Shown: positions 43,130 through 53,272, counted from the stretch's first letter. The stretch is 64,000 nucleotides of DNA from a bacterium (GCA_021850985.1 JAJZJX010000003.1:1-64000), one strand, 5' to 3'. Program-made: numbers and translations. Notes: a model not told the origin generated them from the sequence alone.

Positions 43130-45019
43130 TTGAATTCGAGAATAAAAAATCTTTTGTTGTGGATATTTATAATTTTTTTGATGATTTTTATCTTTACGAT
43201 GTTTAATCATCACCCCCCCAAAATTCAAAAAATAATTTTTTCTAATTTAATTAAAAACGTAAAGTCCGGAAAGGTTAAGAGCGTTACGTTAGAATCCCAC
43301 GATATATTGGGCGTTTTTAAGAACGGAAAGAAATTTAAGGCTTACGCGCCTACTTATCCGGGTCTTGTGCCTCTGCTAGAAAAACATAATGTCGCCATAG
43401 ACGCAAAACCTAAGCCGGGTTCGCCCTGGTATTTAAGTTTTCTTATCGACTGGCTGCCGATGATAATAATCCTGTTTGCATTCTGGTATTTTTTCTGGAG
43501 GCAGATGCAGGGAGGCGCCGGAAAGGCTATGTCTTTCGGAAAATCTAAAGCGAAACTGCTGAACGACGGAACAAACAAAGTTACATTTAAAGACGTAGCC
43601 GGAATAGAAGAATCTAAACAAGAGCTTGAAGAAATAGTCGATTTTTTAAAAGACCCGAAAAAGTTTACCAAACTTGGCGGCAGAATACCGCACGGCGTTC
43701 TTCTGGTAGGCCCTCCGGGAACCGGTAAAACTCTTCTTGCAAAAGCTATAGCCGGAGAGGCGGGCGTCCCGTTCTTCAGCATAAGCGGTTCGGATTTTGT
43801 AGAAATGTTCGTGGGCGTGGGAGCATCGAGAGTCAGAGACCTTTTCGCCCAGGGTAAGAAAAGCGCTCCGTGTATAATTTTTATAGATGAAATAGATGCC
43901 GTCGGAAGACACAGAGGCGCAGGTTTGGGAGGCGGACACGATGAAAGGGAGCAGACGCTTAATCAGCTTCTCGTCGAAATGGACGGTTTCGAGCCTAACG
44001 AAGGCGTTATTTTAATTGCGGCAACCAACAGGCCGGACGTTTTAGATCCCGCTCTTTTAAGGCCGGGAAGATTCGACAGGCAGGTTGTAGTTCCAAAGCC
44101 CGATATAAAAGGCAGGGAAGAAATATTAAAGGTTCATATTAAAGACGTGCCTATAAGCCAGGACGTAAATTTAAAAGTAATAGCAAGGGGAACACCCGGA
44201 TTTTCGGGCGCAGATCTTGCCAATATGATTAACGAAGCGGCCCTTTTAGCCGCAAGAAAAAACGAAACTTCGGTCAGCATGGCAGACCTTGAAGAAGCCA
44301 AAGATAAGGTTATGATGGGAACGGAAAGAAGGAGCATGGTAATTACCGAAAAAGAAAAGAAAATTACCGCTTACCATGAAGCCGGACACACCCTTGTGGC
44401 AAAACTTCTGCCGGATACCGACCCTATCCACAAGGTTACGATAATTCCGAGAGGCATGGCTATGGGTCTTACCCAGCAGCTGCCGATAGACGAAAAACAT
44501 AATTACGACAAAGAATACCTTCTTAACGAAATAGCTATTTTACTCGGAGGAAGAACGGCCGAAGAGATAATATTCAACCAGATGAGCACCGGAGCTTCAA
44601 ACGATATAGAAAGAGCTACGGATATTGCGAGAAAGATGATTTGCGAATGGGGTATGAGCGAAAAACTCGGACCTATGACTTTCGGTAAAAAGGAAGAGCA
44701 GATATTTTTGGGCAGGGAATTTGCCCAGCATAAGGATTATTCCGAATCTACGGCAGTCGCTATTGACCAGGAAGTCAAAGAAATTATTACATCAAACCAT
44801 GAAAGAGCAAAGGAATTATTAACCGAAAACATAGATATCCTTAAAGACCTTTCGTTAAAGTTAATAGAAAAGGAATCTTTAAGCGGAAAAGAAATAGACG
44901 AGATTATTATCGCACATAAACCGGATTACAAAACCAACGAGTCCGAGGACGAAAAAACCGATCAGGCGGAAGGCGGTAAAGACGGGGAAAACAATGAAGG
45001 AATAGATATAGAAGACTAA
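43130..45019 (+). CDS. ftsH: ATP-dependent zinc metalloprotease FtsH
   Basis: 629 residues. Two membrane helices (about 5-22 and 107-126) flank a small periplasmic domain. The AAA core has Walker A GPPGTGKT, Walker [13 protein letters not shown], the pore FVGVG and the second region of homology [21 protein letters not shown]. The protease domain has HEAGH. The tail is acidic. The TTG start at 43130 has AAGGGGG 10 nt upstream. It degrades misassembled membrane and regulatory proteins. The 3' end is followed by palindrome copy 4. Confidence 0.97.
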   Translation: MNSRIKNLLLWIFIIFLMIFIFTMFNHHPPKIQKIIFSNLIKNVKSGKVKSVTLESHDILGVFKNGKKFKAYAPTYPGLVPLLEKHNVAIDAKPKPGSPWYLSFLIDWLPMIIILFAFWYFFWRQMQGGAGKAMSFGKSKAKLLNDGTNKVTFKDVAGIEESKQELEEIVDFLKDPKKFTKLGGRIPHGVLLVGPPGTGKTLLAKAIAGEAGVPFFSISGSDFVEMFVGVGASRVRDLFAQGKKSAPCIIFIDEIDAVGRHRGAGLGGGHDEREQTLNQLLVEMDGFEPNEGVILIAATNRPDVLDPALLRPGRFDRQVVVPKPDIKGREEILKVHIKDVPISQDVNLKVIARGTPGFSGADLANMINEAALLAARKNETSVSMADLEEAKDKVMMGTERRSMVITEKEKKITAYHEAGHTLVAKLLPDTDPIHKVTIIPRGMAMGLTQQLPIDEKHNYDKEYLLNEIAILLGGRTAEEIIFNQMSTGASNDIERATDIARKMICEWGMSEKLGPMTFGKKEEQIFLGREFAQHKDYSESTAVAIDQEVKEIITSNHERAKELLTENIDILKDLSLKLIEKESLSGKEIDEIIIAHKPDYKTNESEDEKTDQAEGGKDGENNEGIDIED

Positions 45020-45034
45020 ATTTCCAAGTTGCGG

Positions 45035-45061
45035 CAGGGACGGAATTGAATTCCGTCCCTG
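45035..45061. repeat. 27-bp perfect palindrome, family copy 4
   Basis: CAGGGACGGAATT-G-AATTCCGTCCCTG, perfect 13-bp arms, between ftsH and folP. It could attenuate read-through, but no T tract follows. Confidence 0.7.
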
Positions 45062-45085
45062 TAATAAAAACAAGGTTTATATTTT

Positions 45086-46309
45086 ATGAAAGCTTATCTT
45101 GTCGATATTTTAGACAGCCATATTGCCGGCAGCGAATTATTGCGCATCGGCGTGTCCGCTACCGGCAGAATGATTATGGGGGAAAAATTAAAATATATAA
45201 TCATAAAACTGAAAAACATAAATGCAACCGCGCTCAATATCCTTAAGCAGGAAGCCCTCGGCATAGGCGCCGAAGTCGCAAACCACAAAGACGTTATAAC
45301 CGGTAAAATTCCGGTTTCAGATTCCATTTTATTCGGAACGCCGGTTCAACTAAGAATTATAGTAAAAAAAATTAAATTACAGCAGTTCGGTTTAAACGAA
45401 CTCTCCAACGAACTTGAAAATATATTAATCGAGTGCGACAGGTCTTTCAAAAAAAACAATCCGAGGAAAATTAAAACAAAATCGACGGATAAAGATATAG
45501 TTTTTAACGGCAAAACCTATATAATGGGTATTTTAAACGTTACCCCCGACTCTTTTTCGGACGGAGGAAAATTTTACGATTATAAAGATGCCGTAAAAAG
45601 AGGTATAGAAATAGAAAAAGAAGGCGGCGATATTATAGACGTAGGCGGGGAATCGACCAAGCCTTATTCCGAAGAAGTAGATATACGGACTGAAATAGAC
45701 AGAGTCTGCCCTGTAGTAGAGGAACTATCTAAAACCGTTTCGATACCTATTTCCGTCGATACCAGAAAGCCGGAAGTCGCAAGGGAAGCGTTAAAAGCAG
45801 GGGCTTCTATAATAAACGACGTTTCAGGATTGTCTTACGATGCGGAAAATATGGCTAAAGTATTATTGGATTTCGATGCCCCTTACATAATGATGCATTC
45901 TAGAGAAAAAAAACCGGAAGATATGCAGAAAAATATAGAGCCTTACGACGATATTTTTTTTGAAATACTGATTTATTTTAAAAAAAAATTGGAATATTTA
46001 GAGCTTAAAGGCTATAATACGGACAACGTTATAATAGATCCGGGATTCGGTTTCGCAAAAACCTTAGACGATAATTATAACCTTTTATCGGGCATTATTT
46101 CTTTTAAATCTCTGGGCAAACCATTATTAGCGGGCGTTTCAAGAAAATCTTTCGTAAAAAATATAGCTAAAAACGATAAAAATTCTATTTTAAGCGGCAG
46201 CGTGGCGCTCGCTTCTTATCTTAAAATTAAAGGCGCGGACATCGTAAGGGTGCACGACGTTAAACAGACCTTTTCGGCTTTATCTTTGCTGGAAAAGATA
46301 AATTTATAA
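45086..46309 (+). CDS. folP: Dihydropteroate synthase with N-terminal extension
   Basis: 407 residues. The C-terminal 280 or so residues are the DHPS TIM barrel: MGILNVTPDSFSDGG, IDVGGESTKPYSEEV, SVDTRKPEVA, NDVSG, DPGFGFAKT and RVHDV. It condenses the pterin pyrophosphate with p-aminobenzoate. The first 125 or so residues (GRMIMGEKLKYIIIKL, ALNILKQEALGIGAEVANHKD) form an extra domain also seen in other deltaproteobacterial and clostridial FolP proteins; its role is unknown. Downstream is the c-di-AMP cyclase gene. Confidence 0.94.
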   Translation: MKAYLVDILDSHIAGSELLRIGVSATGRMIMGEKLKYIIIKLKNINATALNILKQEALGIGAEVANHKDVITGKIPVSDSILFGTPVQLRIIVKKIKLQQFGLNELSNELENILIECDRSFKKNNPRKIKTKSTDKDIVFNGKTYIMGILNVTPDSFSDGGKFYDYKDAVKRGIEIEKEGGDIIDVGGESTKPYSEEVDIRTEIDRVCPVVEELSKTVSIPISVDTRKPEVAREALKAGASIINDVSGLSYDAENMAKVLLDFDAPYIMMHSREKKPEDMQKNIEPYDDIFFEILIYFKKKLEYLELKGYNTDNVIIDPGFGFAKTLDDNYNLLSGIISFKSLGKPLLAGVSRKSFVKNIAKNDKNSILSGSVALASYLKIKGADIVRVHDVKQTFSALSLLEKINL

Positions 46310-46358
46310 ATAAAATATAAATAAAAATAAACAATATATTATATAGATAAAAGTAAAT

Positions 46359-47180
46359 ATGTTTTCTCTCCTCAATAACTTCGGATGGCGCGACGTATTA
46401 GACATAATTATAGTCGCCTTTATAATTTACAGGGTTATTACCCTTATTAAAGGCACCGGAGCATTTCAGGTATTAATAGGGCTTATTATAGTTTTTGCAA
46501 TTTTTTTGTTTGCGGTAATATTTAAACTTTATGCCACCGAGTATATTTTCGGCAATTTTTTAAGTTCTATTATAATAGTCATAATAGTTCTTTTCAGGAA
46601 CGAGATAAGGCGGGCGCTTATAGAAGTAGGGAAAAATCCTTTTGCGATCGCACAGAATAAATTAGAAAGAGTAAACTTAGTGGAAGAAACCTCCAAAGCC
46701 GTTTTCGAACTTGCTTCAAAAAAAATAGGGGCGATTATAGTTTTTGAAAGAAACGTATTTCTGGGAGATTATTTAAAAATAGGAGTTAAATTAGATTCTA
46801 TCGTATCTAAAGAGCTTCTTATAAGCATATTTACTCCGCCTTCTCCTCTTCACGACGGCGCCGTTATAATTCAAAAAGGCAGGATTGCGGCCGCTTCCTG
46901 CTACCTGCCGCTTTCTACGGAAGACAATATAAGCAAAAAGCTTGGAACGAGACACAGGGCGGCTATAGGTTTGTCGGAACTGACCGATGCGTTTTCCGTA
47001 GTAGTTTCCGAAGAAACGGGAAAGGTTTCTATTATCCGATCCAAAAAAATATCGGGAGTCGAGACCATAGAAGATTTAAGAAACGGGCTTTTAAAGCATT
47101 TAAAGTATTATGAAGATCACGGACATGTTTTTATAAAGTCAATTTCCGATCTGCTGTTAGGAAAATCGGCGGATAAGTAA
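46359..47180 (+). CDS. cdaA: Diadenylate cyclase CdaA (DacA)
   Basis: 273 residues. Three N-terminal membrane helices (residues about 10-75), then the DAC domain with the LHDGAVII (DGA) and GTRHRAAIGLSE (RHR) catalytic motifs. It makes c-di-AMP from two ATP. It is followed by cdaR and glmM, the classic cdaA-cdaR-glmM arrangement in which CdaR and GlmM modulate the cyclase. C-di-AMP would govern potassium and osmotic homeostasis. Confidence 0.95.
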   Translation: MFSLLNNFGWRDVLDIIIVAFIIYRVITLIKGTGAFQVLIGLIIVFAIFLFAVIFKLYATEYIFGNFLSSIIIVIIVLFRNEIRRALIEVGKNPFAIAQNKLERVNLVEETSKAVFELASKKIGAIIVFERNVFLGDYLKIGVKLDSIVSKELLISIFTPPSPLHDGAVIIQKGRIAAASCYLPLSTEDNISKKLGTRHRAAIGLSELTDAFSVVVSEETGKVSIIRSKKISGVETIEDLRNGLLKHLKYYEDHGHVFIKSISDLLLGKSADK

Positions 47181-47217
47181 ACTGAAGTAAAATAAAATTT
47201 ATATTGCAAGATTAAAA

Positions 47218-47880
47218 ATGAACAGATATATAGAGAACCTTATTAAAAAAAATTTTTGGCTGAAGATTTTTTCCTTAATTTTCGCCGTAATAATCTGGGC
47301 TTACGTAGTAGGCGGAACAAAGCAGGACGAGGTTATGACAGCAGGATTAATTATAAAAAATCTTCCCAAGGGTTATGCCGTCAGCAACGTTATGCCGGAA
47401 AAGATTCACGTAAAGCTGAGAGGTTCGAGAATGGACCTTATGAAAATAAATAAAAAAATTTTTTTTCAAATTAACGGCTATTCTCTGCTCGCAAAAAAAA
47501 ATACCATAGTTCTCGGCAGATCTTATTTAAATCTTCCCAACGGAATTAAAATTATTAAAATAAGTCCTAGAATTATTCCGGTTATAATAAGCAGAATTAC
47601 GACAAAATATATAAAGGTTTTGCCGATAACTTCGGGATTGCCGCAAAAAGGCTATGTTTTAAGGCATATAAGCGTTTTGCCTCAATACGTGCGAGTCAGA
47701 GGTCCGCGCGATATAGTTAATCATCTTTCGGTGATTACTACAATGAAAATAAATATCGATAATATAGATAAAAATAAAACGCTGTCTGTTTCTTTAAGAA
47801 AACCGACAAATTTGTTAAAAATTTTGTATAATAAAAAGATTAACGTTAATTTAACGGTAACGAAAAGTTTAAAAAAATAA
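47218..47880 (+). CDS. cdaR: CdaR-like YbbR-domain protein
   Basis: 220 residues, with one N-terminal transmembrane helix (FSLIFAVIIWAYVVGG) and two or so YbbR repeats outside the membrane (TAGLIIKNLPKGYAVSNVMPEK; PQKGYVLRHISVLPQYVRVRGP). It binds and modulates the diadenylate cyclase. It is 38 bp after cdaA and 17 bp before glmM. Shorter than Gram-positive CdaR. Confidence 0.88.
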   Translation: MNRYIENLIKKNFWLKIFSLIFAVIIWAYVVGGTKQDEVMTAGLIIKNLPKGYAVSNVMPEKIHVKLRGSRMDLMKINKKIFFQINGYSLLAKKNTIVLGRSYLNLPNGIKIIKISPRIIPVIISRITTKYIKVLPITSGLPQKGYVLRHISVLPQYVRVRGPRDIVNHLSVITTMKINIDNIDKNKTLSVSLRKPTNLLKILYNKKINVNLTVTKSLKK

Positions 47881-47896
47881 AGGGGGAACAGATATT

Positions 47897-49291
47897 TTGG
47901 GCGGCAGAAAGCTATTCGGTACGGACGGAGTCAGAGGGCAGGCGAACAGATATCCGCTTACGTCGGAAGTTGCTTTAAAATTAGGCAAAGCATTGGTTAA
48001 AGTGTTAAAACCGAACGGAAAAGGATTGAAAATAGTAATAGGAAAAGATACCAGAATTTCCGGATATATGTTAGAAACGGCTCTTTCTTCCGGCATATGT
48101 TCTATGGGGGCAGACGTTTATCTTGTAGGGCCGCTTGCGACTCCCGGAGTCGCGTTCATAACGTCGAGCATGAGGGCGGATGCAGGCGTGGTTATTTCGG
48201 CTTCGCATAACCCTTTTTACGATAACGGAATTAAATTTTTTGACGGCAGCGGATTTAAATTCGACGATGAAGTAGAAAAAAAAATAGAGGATTTATTTTT
48301 TAATTTTAATTTCGACGACAAAGGTCCGACCGGCATTCATATAGGAAAAGCGCACAGGATAGACGACGCCGCCGGAAGATACGTTATTTTCGCAAAACTT
48401 TCCTTTCCTAAAAATTTGAATTTGAACGGATTAAAAATAGTTATAGACTGCGCAAACGGGGCTAATTATAAAGCGGCTCCGGAGGTCTTTGCGGAGCTTG
48501 GAGCCGAAGTTATACTCGAAGGCGTAAGTCCCGACGGCGTAAATATCAACGACGGCTGCGGTTCAATGCATCCGGAAAAATTAAGCGGTTCTGTTAAAAA
48601 ACACGGGGCAGACGTCGGACTGGCTTTCGACGGCGACGGCGACAGGGTGATTTTTTGCGACGAAAACGGGAAAACTTTGCAGGGCGATGAATTCTTAGCA
48701 ATTTGCGCATTGCAGATGAAAAAAGAAGGATGCCTCAAAAACGAAGGTGTAGTTACCACTCCTATGTCTAACGTAGCTCTCGAGATATTATTTAAAAAGC
48801 ACGGAATAAAAACAATTTATGCAGACGTGGGTGACAGGTATATTATGGAAAAAATGCTTAAAGAAGGCTATAACCTCGGCGGCGAACAATCCGGGCATAT
48901 AATTTTTTTAGACGATATTAATACCGGGGACGGCATAATTTCGGCATTAAAACTTCTTTCGGTTATGGTTAAAACGGATATGCCGCTTTCCGAATTAAGA
49001 AAAGTCATAAATCCTTATCCGCAGGCGCTATTTAACGTCGATGTGCCTTATAAGAAAAATTTGGACGAACTGCCGGAGGTTTCAAAAAAAATTGCTTATT
49101 TCGACGAAATTTTGAAAGACAGAGGAAGAATATACGTGCGTTATTCCGGAACCCAGAATTACTTGAGAGTGCTTGTAGAAGGGGAAGACGCATGCGAAAT
49201 AAACAACATAGGCGAAGAAATAAAAGAAGAAATAGAAAAAGGTTTCGGCATAGAAAAATCAGGGTATAACAAAATAGATAATATTTATTAA
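47897..49291 (+). CDS. glmM: Phosphoglucosamine mutase
   Basis: 464 residues. It isomerises glucosamine-6-P to glucosamine-1-P for peptidoglycan and LPS. Seen: RKLFGTDGVRGQAN at the N-terminus, the phosphoserine loop ISASHNPFYDNG, the metal loop DGDGDRV, the sugar loop GGEQSGH and the phosphate site RYSGTQNYLRV. The TTG start at 47897 has AGGGGG 10 nt upstream. It is third in the cdaA-cdaR-glmM operon and is followed by a hairpin terminator. Confidence 0.96.
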   Translation: MGGRKLFGTDGVRGQANRYPLTSEVALKLGKALVKVLKPNGKGLKIVIGKDTRISGYMLETALSSGICSMGADVYLVGPLATPGVAFITSSMRADAGVVISASHNPFYDNGIKFFDGSGFKFDDEVEKKIEDLFFNFNFDDKGPTGIHIGKAHRIDDAAGRYVIFAKLSFPKNLNLNGLKIVIDCANGANYKAAPEVFAELGAEVILEGVSPDGVNINDGCGSMHPEKLSGSVKKHGADVGLAFDGDGDRVIFCDENGKTLQGDEFLAICALQMKKEGCLKNEGVVTTPMSNVALEILFKKHGIKTIYADVGDRYIMEKMLKEGYNLGGEQSGHIIFLDDINTGDGIISALKLLSVMVKTDMPLSELRKVINPYPQALFNVDVPYKKNLDELPEVSKKIAYFDEILKDRGRIYVRYSGTQNYLRVLVEGEDACEINNIGEEIKEEIEKGFGIEKSGYNKIDNIY

Positions 49292-49297
49292 CCACCC

Positions 49298-49345
49298 CGG
49301 CAGGCTGACGCCTGCCGCCCCTCCTTAAAAAGGAGGGGAGTTTTT
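49298..49345 (+). terminator. Double hairpin and T tract after glmM
   Basis: CGGCAGGC/GCCTGCCG (49298-49317) is followed directly by CCCCTCCTT/AAGGAGGGG (49318-49338) and AGTTTTT. The second hairpin plus T tract is a good intrinsic terminator. The whole motif (ACCACCC, GGCAGG hairpin, CCCCTCC hairpin) recurs inverted after the Yip1 gene at about 58290-58345, so it may be a dispersed repeat used as a terminator. Confidence 0.7.
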
Positions 49346-49399
49346 ACAAATCACCCCTTAATAATTAAAAGAGGGGAGTTTTAGGAGGGAGAATAAAAT

Positions 49400-50149
49400 A
49401 TGAAATTGGGCGTTAATATTGACCATATCGCAACGCTGAGAAATGCAAGGGGGGAAAATTTTCCCTCTCCGGTACATGCCGCTTTCGCAGTTCTGGAAGC
49501 CGGCGCTTCAAACGTTACGTGTCATTTAAGGGAAGACAGAAGGCACATAAGGGATAACGACGTAAGAATCATATCCGAATTGACTAAAAGATTAAACTTA
49601 GAAATGTCGGCGGACGACAAAATTGTTAAAATAGCCCTGGATATTATGCCCAGAAGCATTACTATAGTTCCCGAAAAAAGAAAAGAGTTGACGACGGAGG
49701 GCGGACTCGACGTTGCAGGCGACGTAAAACGCTTCAGGGATATAACGGAATCTTTTAAGCTTAAACCTGAGGAGAGTGTTACTTCGGCATTTATAGAGCC
49801 CGACGTAAAGCAGGCGGAAGCGGCTAAGGAAGCCGGATTCGATTTTATAGAAATACATACCGGAAGATATGCGGGCGCCGTAACGGAATCCGAAAGGATG
49901 AAAGAATTAAAAAGAATAAAAGAAGCCGTCGGATATGCTTTGAAGATAGGTCTTAAGGTTAATGCGGGACACGGACTCGACTATAAAAATATATACGATA
50001 TTGCATTGATAGACGGGTTTGAAGAGTTTAATATAGGATTTTCAATAGTATCGAAGGCAGTCTTTGAAGGACTAGGGCGTGCGGTAGAGAAAATGCTCGG
50101 CATAATAAAAGCGGCGGATTTAGCCAAATTTGAAAAATCAAAAAATTAA
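49400..50149 (+). CDS. pdxJ: Pyridoxine 5'-phosphate synthase
   Basis: A 249-residue TIM barrel. KLGVNIDHIATLRNARGE, CHLREDRRHIRDNDV, EMSADDKIVKIALDI and NAGHGLDYKNI are PdxJ signatures. It condenses 1-deoxyxylulose-5-P with aminoacetone-P to pyridoxine phosphate. GGAGGGAG lies 8 or so nt before the ATG. It precedes acpS, an order shared with many proteobacteria. Confidence 0.96.
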   Translation: MKLGVNIDHIATLRNARGENFPSPVHAAFAVLEAGASNVTCHLREDRRHIRDNDVRIISELTKRLNLEMSADDKIVKIALDIMPRSITIVPEKRKELTTEGGLDVAGDVKRFRDITESFKLKPEESVTSAFIEPDVKQAEAAKEAGFDFIEIHTGRYAGAVTESERMKELKRIKEAVGYALKIGLKVNAGHGLDYKNIYDIALIDGFEEFNIGFSIVSKAVFEGLGRAVEKMLGIIKAADLAKFEKSKN

Positions 50150-50208
50150 ACCGCCGGCTTTTATAAAAATTAAATGAAATGTAAAGGCATCGGATTAATA
50201 ATACAAAA

Positions 50209-50580
50209 ATGATTAACGGAATAGGCATAGATTTAATATCTATAGATAAAATTAAAAAAGCGATAGAAATGCGCGGCGAAAAATTTTATGTACGGGTTTT
50301 TTCAGAATCCGAATCGGATATAATAGAAAAAATAAAAAGCAGAAACGAGAAGAGGGCATTTGAAAAAGCCGCCGGATATTTTGCCGCCAAAGAAGCTTTT
50401 TTAAAGGCTTTAGGCAAAGGACTTTTCTCTATTCCCTTGAATAAAATTAAAATTTCAAACGACGAAAGCGGACGGCCTTATATAAATTTAGATTCCGTTT
50501 CGGAGGCTAATATTTCGGCTAAATTAAGCATAACCCACGATAAAGGTTTTGCGTGCGCAGTAGTAATAATCAATTTGTGA
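50209..50580 (+). CDS. acpS: Holo-[acyl-carrier-protein] synthase
   Basis: 123 residues. GIGIDLISIDKI at the N-terminus and EKAAGYFAAKEAFLKALGKGL carry the metal-binding Asp and Glu. LSITHDKGFACAVV is the closing motif. It transfers phosphopantetheine from CoA to ACP. Its stop is 3 bp before the nnrDE ATG. Confidence 0.93.
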   Translation: MINGIGIDLISIDKIKKAIEMRGEKFYVRVFSESESDIIEKIKSRNEKRAFEKAAGYFAAKEAFLKALGKGLFSIPLNKIKISNDESGRPYINLDSVSEANISAKLSITHDKGFACAVVIINL

Positions 50581-50583
50581 TAT

Positions 50584-52242
50584 ATGGAACTTTATTTTTC
50601 AGACAATTTAAAAAAAATAGACGAAGAAAGCTATTCGGTTTTCGGATATTCCGAAAATATTTTAATGGAAAATGCCGGAGGCGGATGCTATAGGGAATTT
50701 TTGAAACTGTACGATAAAAACTTCCTAAAAAAAGCCTCTATCGCCGTAATTTGCGGCAAAGGCAATAACGGCGGAGACGGGTTCGTATTTTCAAGGTATC
50801 TTTTAAACTCCGGCTTTAACGTAAATATTGCCGTTCTTGCTGAAAAAGCGTCTTATAAGGGAATTGCTGGAATAAATTTAGATATATTGGTAAAACTGGG
50901 GGCGGTTATAACGGAGATACCGTCGGAAGATAAAATTACGGATTTAGAAAATATATTGGAAAAGGCGGACGTCGTCGTCGATGCCATATTCGGCGTCGGT
51001 TTAAACAGGGAATTAACCGGATTTTTTAAAAAGGTCATAGAGATTATTAACGAAAAAAGTTATTCCGGCGGAAATCGGGAATGTTTAAAAAAATTTGAAA
51101 GCGGATACGATATTATATGCATCGACGTTCCGAGCGGTTTAAACGCCGATACCGGCGAAATTATGAATGCCGCAATCACTGAAAATATTAAAAAAATTTT
51201 TACGTTAGGCGGTTTAAAAGTTGGATTTTACATAAATTACGGTGAAAAGCTGCTTCTCAACGAAAAAACAGTATTAATCGACATAAATCAGCCGCGGCAA
51301 CTGTTAAAAAAATATGGGCAGGGTATAGAAATTATTACGGAAAAAGAGATATCCCGCTGTTTTAAAGAAAGAAAACAAACCGCCACCAAATTCGATTACG
51401 GACATCTTCTCGTAGCAGCGGGAAGTTCAGGTAAAACGGGAGCTGCTTTTATGTCTTCGCTCGCTGGTTTTAAAAGCGGCGCAGGTTTAGTTACTGCGGC
51501 GGTACCCGGGAAACTAAACGATATTATGGAAGCAAAAACGGACGAAGTTATGACTTATCCCGTGGACGACGGCGGCAAAGGTTTTTTTATCGAAAAAGGG
51601 GCAGAAATTATTCAAAACAATTTGCTTAAAGGAAAAAATGCGGCGGTTATAGGTCCCGGCATAGGACTTAAAGAAGAAACTAAGGCTTTTTTGCGCAAGC
51701 TTTTGTCCGAAATAAATATTCCGGCGGTTTTGGATGCAGACGCCTTAAACATTTTGTCGGAAGATACCGATATATTAAAACAAACGGCAAAAAAAACCGA
51801 TTTAATCTTGACGCCGCATTTTAAAGAAATGGAGCGGCTTTCGGGTATAGACCGCCATATTATAGAGAAAGACCCTATAAACTTAGGAAAAAAATTCGTT
51901 AAAGAATTCGGAGTATATTTGGTGCTGAAAAGTTCAAGCATGTTTATATTCGACAAAAACGGCGAACATGTTTCTATACAGTGCGGACACAGTTCATTGC
52001 TTGCAAGCGGCGGAAGCGGAGACGTCCTCAGCGGTTTAATAGGAGGTTTTATATCGGGGGGGATGAGTTTATATATGAGCATGAAATGCGCCGCTTTTAT
52101 TTTAGTTTATTCGGCAAAAAATCTGGAAAAAAAATACGGATATTTCGGCGCCGGCGCGGTAAAAATTGTCGAAAATATACCTTTTTCGCTTAATTTAATG
52201 CTGTCCGAAACAAAACAAAAGAACAAAACAGACGACTTATAA
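50584..52242 (+). CDS. nnrDE: Bifunctional NAD(P)HX epimerase / ADP-dependent dehydratase
   Basis: 552 residues that repair hydrated NAD(P)H. The N-terminal epimerase (YjeF_N; about 1-225) has ENILMENAGGG, VICGKGNNGGDGFVFSRYL and CIDVPSGLNADTG. The C-terminal dehydratase (about 255-540) has GSSGKTGAAFMSSLAGFKSGAGLV, VIGPGIG, LDADALN, LTPHFKEMERL and GGSGDVLSGLIGG. Between acpS and the CBS gene, as in related genomes. Confidence 0.95.
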   Translation: MELYFSDNLKKIDEESYSVFGYSENILMENAGGGCYREFLKLYDKNFLKKASIAVICGKGNNGGDGFVFSRYLLNSGFNVNIAVLAEKASYKGIAGINLDILVKLGAVITEIPSEDKITDLENILEKADVVVDAIFGVGLNRELTGFFKKVIEIINEKSYSGGNRECLKKFESGYDIICIDVPSGLNADTGEIMNAAITENIKKIFTLGGLKVGFYINYGEKLLLNEKTVLIDINQPRQLLKKYGQGIEIITEKEISRCFKERKQTATKFDYGHLLVAAGSSGKTGAAFMSSLAGFKSGAGLVTAAVPGKLNDIMEAKTDEVMTYPVDDGGKGFFIEKGAEIIQNNLLKGKNAAVIGPGIGLKEETKAFLRKLLSEINIPAVLDADALNILSEDTDILKQTAKKTDLILTPHFKEMERLSGIDRHIIEKDPINLGKKFVKEFGVYLVLKSSSMFIFDKNGEHVSIQCGHSSLLASGGSGDVLSGLIGGFISGGMSLYMSMKCAAFILVYSAKNLEKKYGYFGAGAVKIVENIPFSLNLMLSETKQKNKTDDL

Positions 52243-52287
52243 ATATTAAAAATAATAAAATAAAAAACGATAAAAAAGGAGTTATTA

Positions 52288-52767
52288 ATGATTACTGCCG
52301 GCGATATTATGACAAAGGACGTTATAGTTTTAAACGAAGAAGACGATATTAAGAAAGCGTCCGATATTTTCCTTAAATATAAAATAAACGCGATTCCGGT
52401 GGTAAATTCCGGTAAAAAATTATGCGGAATAGTATCGGAAACCGATTTGGTGTATCAGGAATCAAATCTTCATATTCCTACGCTTTTTACGATTTTCGAC
52501 AGCATATTTTATCTTGGATCTTCGAAGCATTTCAAAGAAGACGTAAATAAAATAACGGCGACTAAGATTAAAGATATTATGAACAAAGACGTTTTTTACG
52601 CTAAAAAAACTGAAGATATTTACGATATTGCAACGGTAATGGCGGATAAAAAATTTTATTCCATTCCTATCGTAAACGACGATAAAGAAATTATCGGCGT
52701 AGTTTCAAGATATGATATAATTAAAGCTATGTCTCGGTCAACGCAAAATCCGGCAAATAAAAAATAA
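52288..52767 (+). CDS. CBS-domain pair protein
   Basis: 159 residues made of two CBS domains (about 1-60 and 88-150) with little else. GDIMTKDVIVLNEEDDIKKAS and VVNSGKKLCGIVSETDLV form the first; IKDIMNKDVFYAKKTEDIYDIATVMAD and IVNDDKEIIGVVSRYDII form the second. Such modules bind adenine nucleotides as energy or c-di-AMP sensors. The partner is unknown. AAGGAG precedes the start. Confidence 0.88.
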   Translation: MITAGDIMTKDVIVLNEEDDIKKASDIFLKYKINAIPVVNSGKKLCGIVSETDLVYQESNLHIPTLFTIFDSIFYLGSSKHFKEDVNKITATKIKDIMNKDVFYAKKTEDIYDIATVMADKKFYSIPIVNDDKEIIGVVSRYDIIKAMSRSTQNPANKK

Positions 52768-52776
52768 TAACCTAAA

Positions 52777-53238
52777 ATGCGGAATATTCAATCTTTCGAG
52801 TCTGATTCTCCAGAAGGTACGGAACTGATTGCGGCTGAATTTGCAAAAAAATTAAAACCCTTCGATTTTATAGCTTTAAACGGACGGCTTGGAGCGGGAA
52901 AAACTAAATTTACGTCGGGAATAGTCGGATTTTTATGCGGAAATCCAGCTGTTGCCGCCGTCAGTCCGACATATTCGATTATGAATAAATATTCGTGCGG
53001 CGGAGCGGTAATAAACCATTTTGATTTTTACAGGCTTAAAAGCGCTTATGATTTAGAAAGCTGCGGTTTTTTCGATTCTTTAGACGGCAAAAATTTGACT
53101 ATAGCGGAATGGACCGATACCGTTAAAATCGATTATAAAAAATATGCAAACGGAAACTATTATTCGGTCAATATCAAAATAAAAGAAGGCGAAAAAAATA
53201 AAGAAAAACGATATATAGACATAGAAAAAATTTTATAA
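52777..53238 (+). CDS. tsaE: tRNA threonylcarbamoyladenosine synthesis ATPase TsaE
   Basis: 153 residues. The Walker A loop is GRLGAGKTKF; SPTYSIMNKY and HFDFYRLKS are TsaE motifs, and LTIAEWTDTV ends the core. With TsaB, TsaC and TsaD it makes t6A37 in ANN-decoding tRNAs. The glycine-rich LGAGKT replaces the usual GDLGAGKT with GRLGAGKT, a minor change. It follows the CBS gene by 9 bp. Confidence 0.92.
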   Translation: MRNIQSFESDSPEGTELIAAEFAKKLKPFDFIALNGRLGAGKTKFTSGIVGFLCGNPAVAAVSPTYSIMNKYSCGGAVINHFDFYRLKSAYDLESCGFFDSLDGKNLTIAEWTDTVKIDYKKYANGNYYSVNIKIKEGEKNKEKRYIDIEKIL

Positions 53239-53247
53239 ATTTGTGAC

Positions 53248-53272
53248 TGGGACAGAATTGAATTCTGTCCCA
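53248..53272. repeat. 25-bp perfect palindrome, family copy 5
   Basis: TGGGACAGAATT-G-AATTCTGTCCCA, perfect 12-bp arms, 9 bp after tsaE. It is the closest copy to the consensus. Confidence 0.7.
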
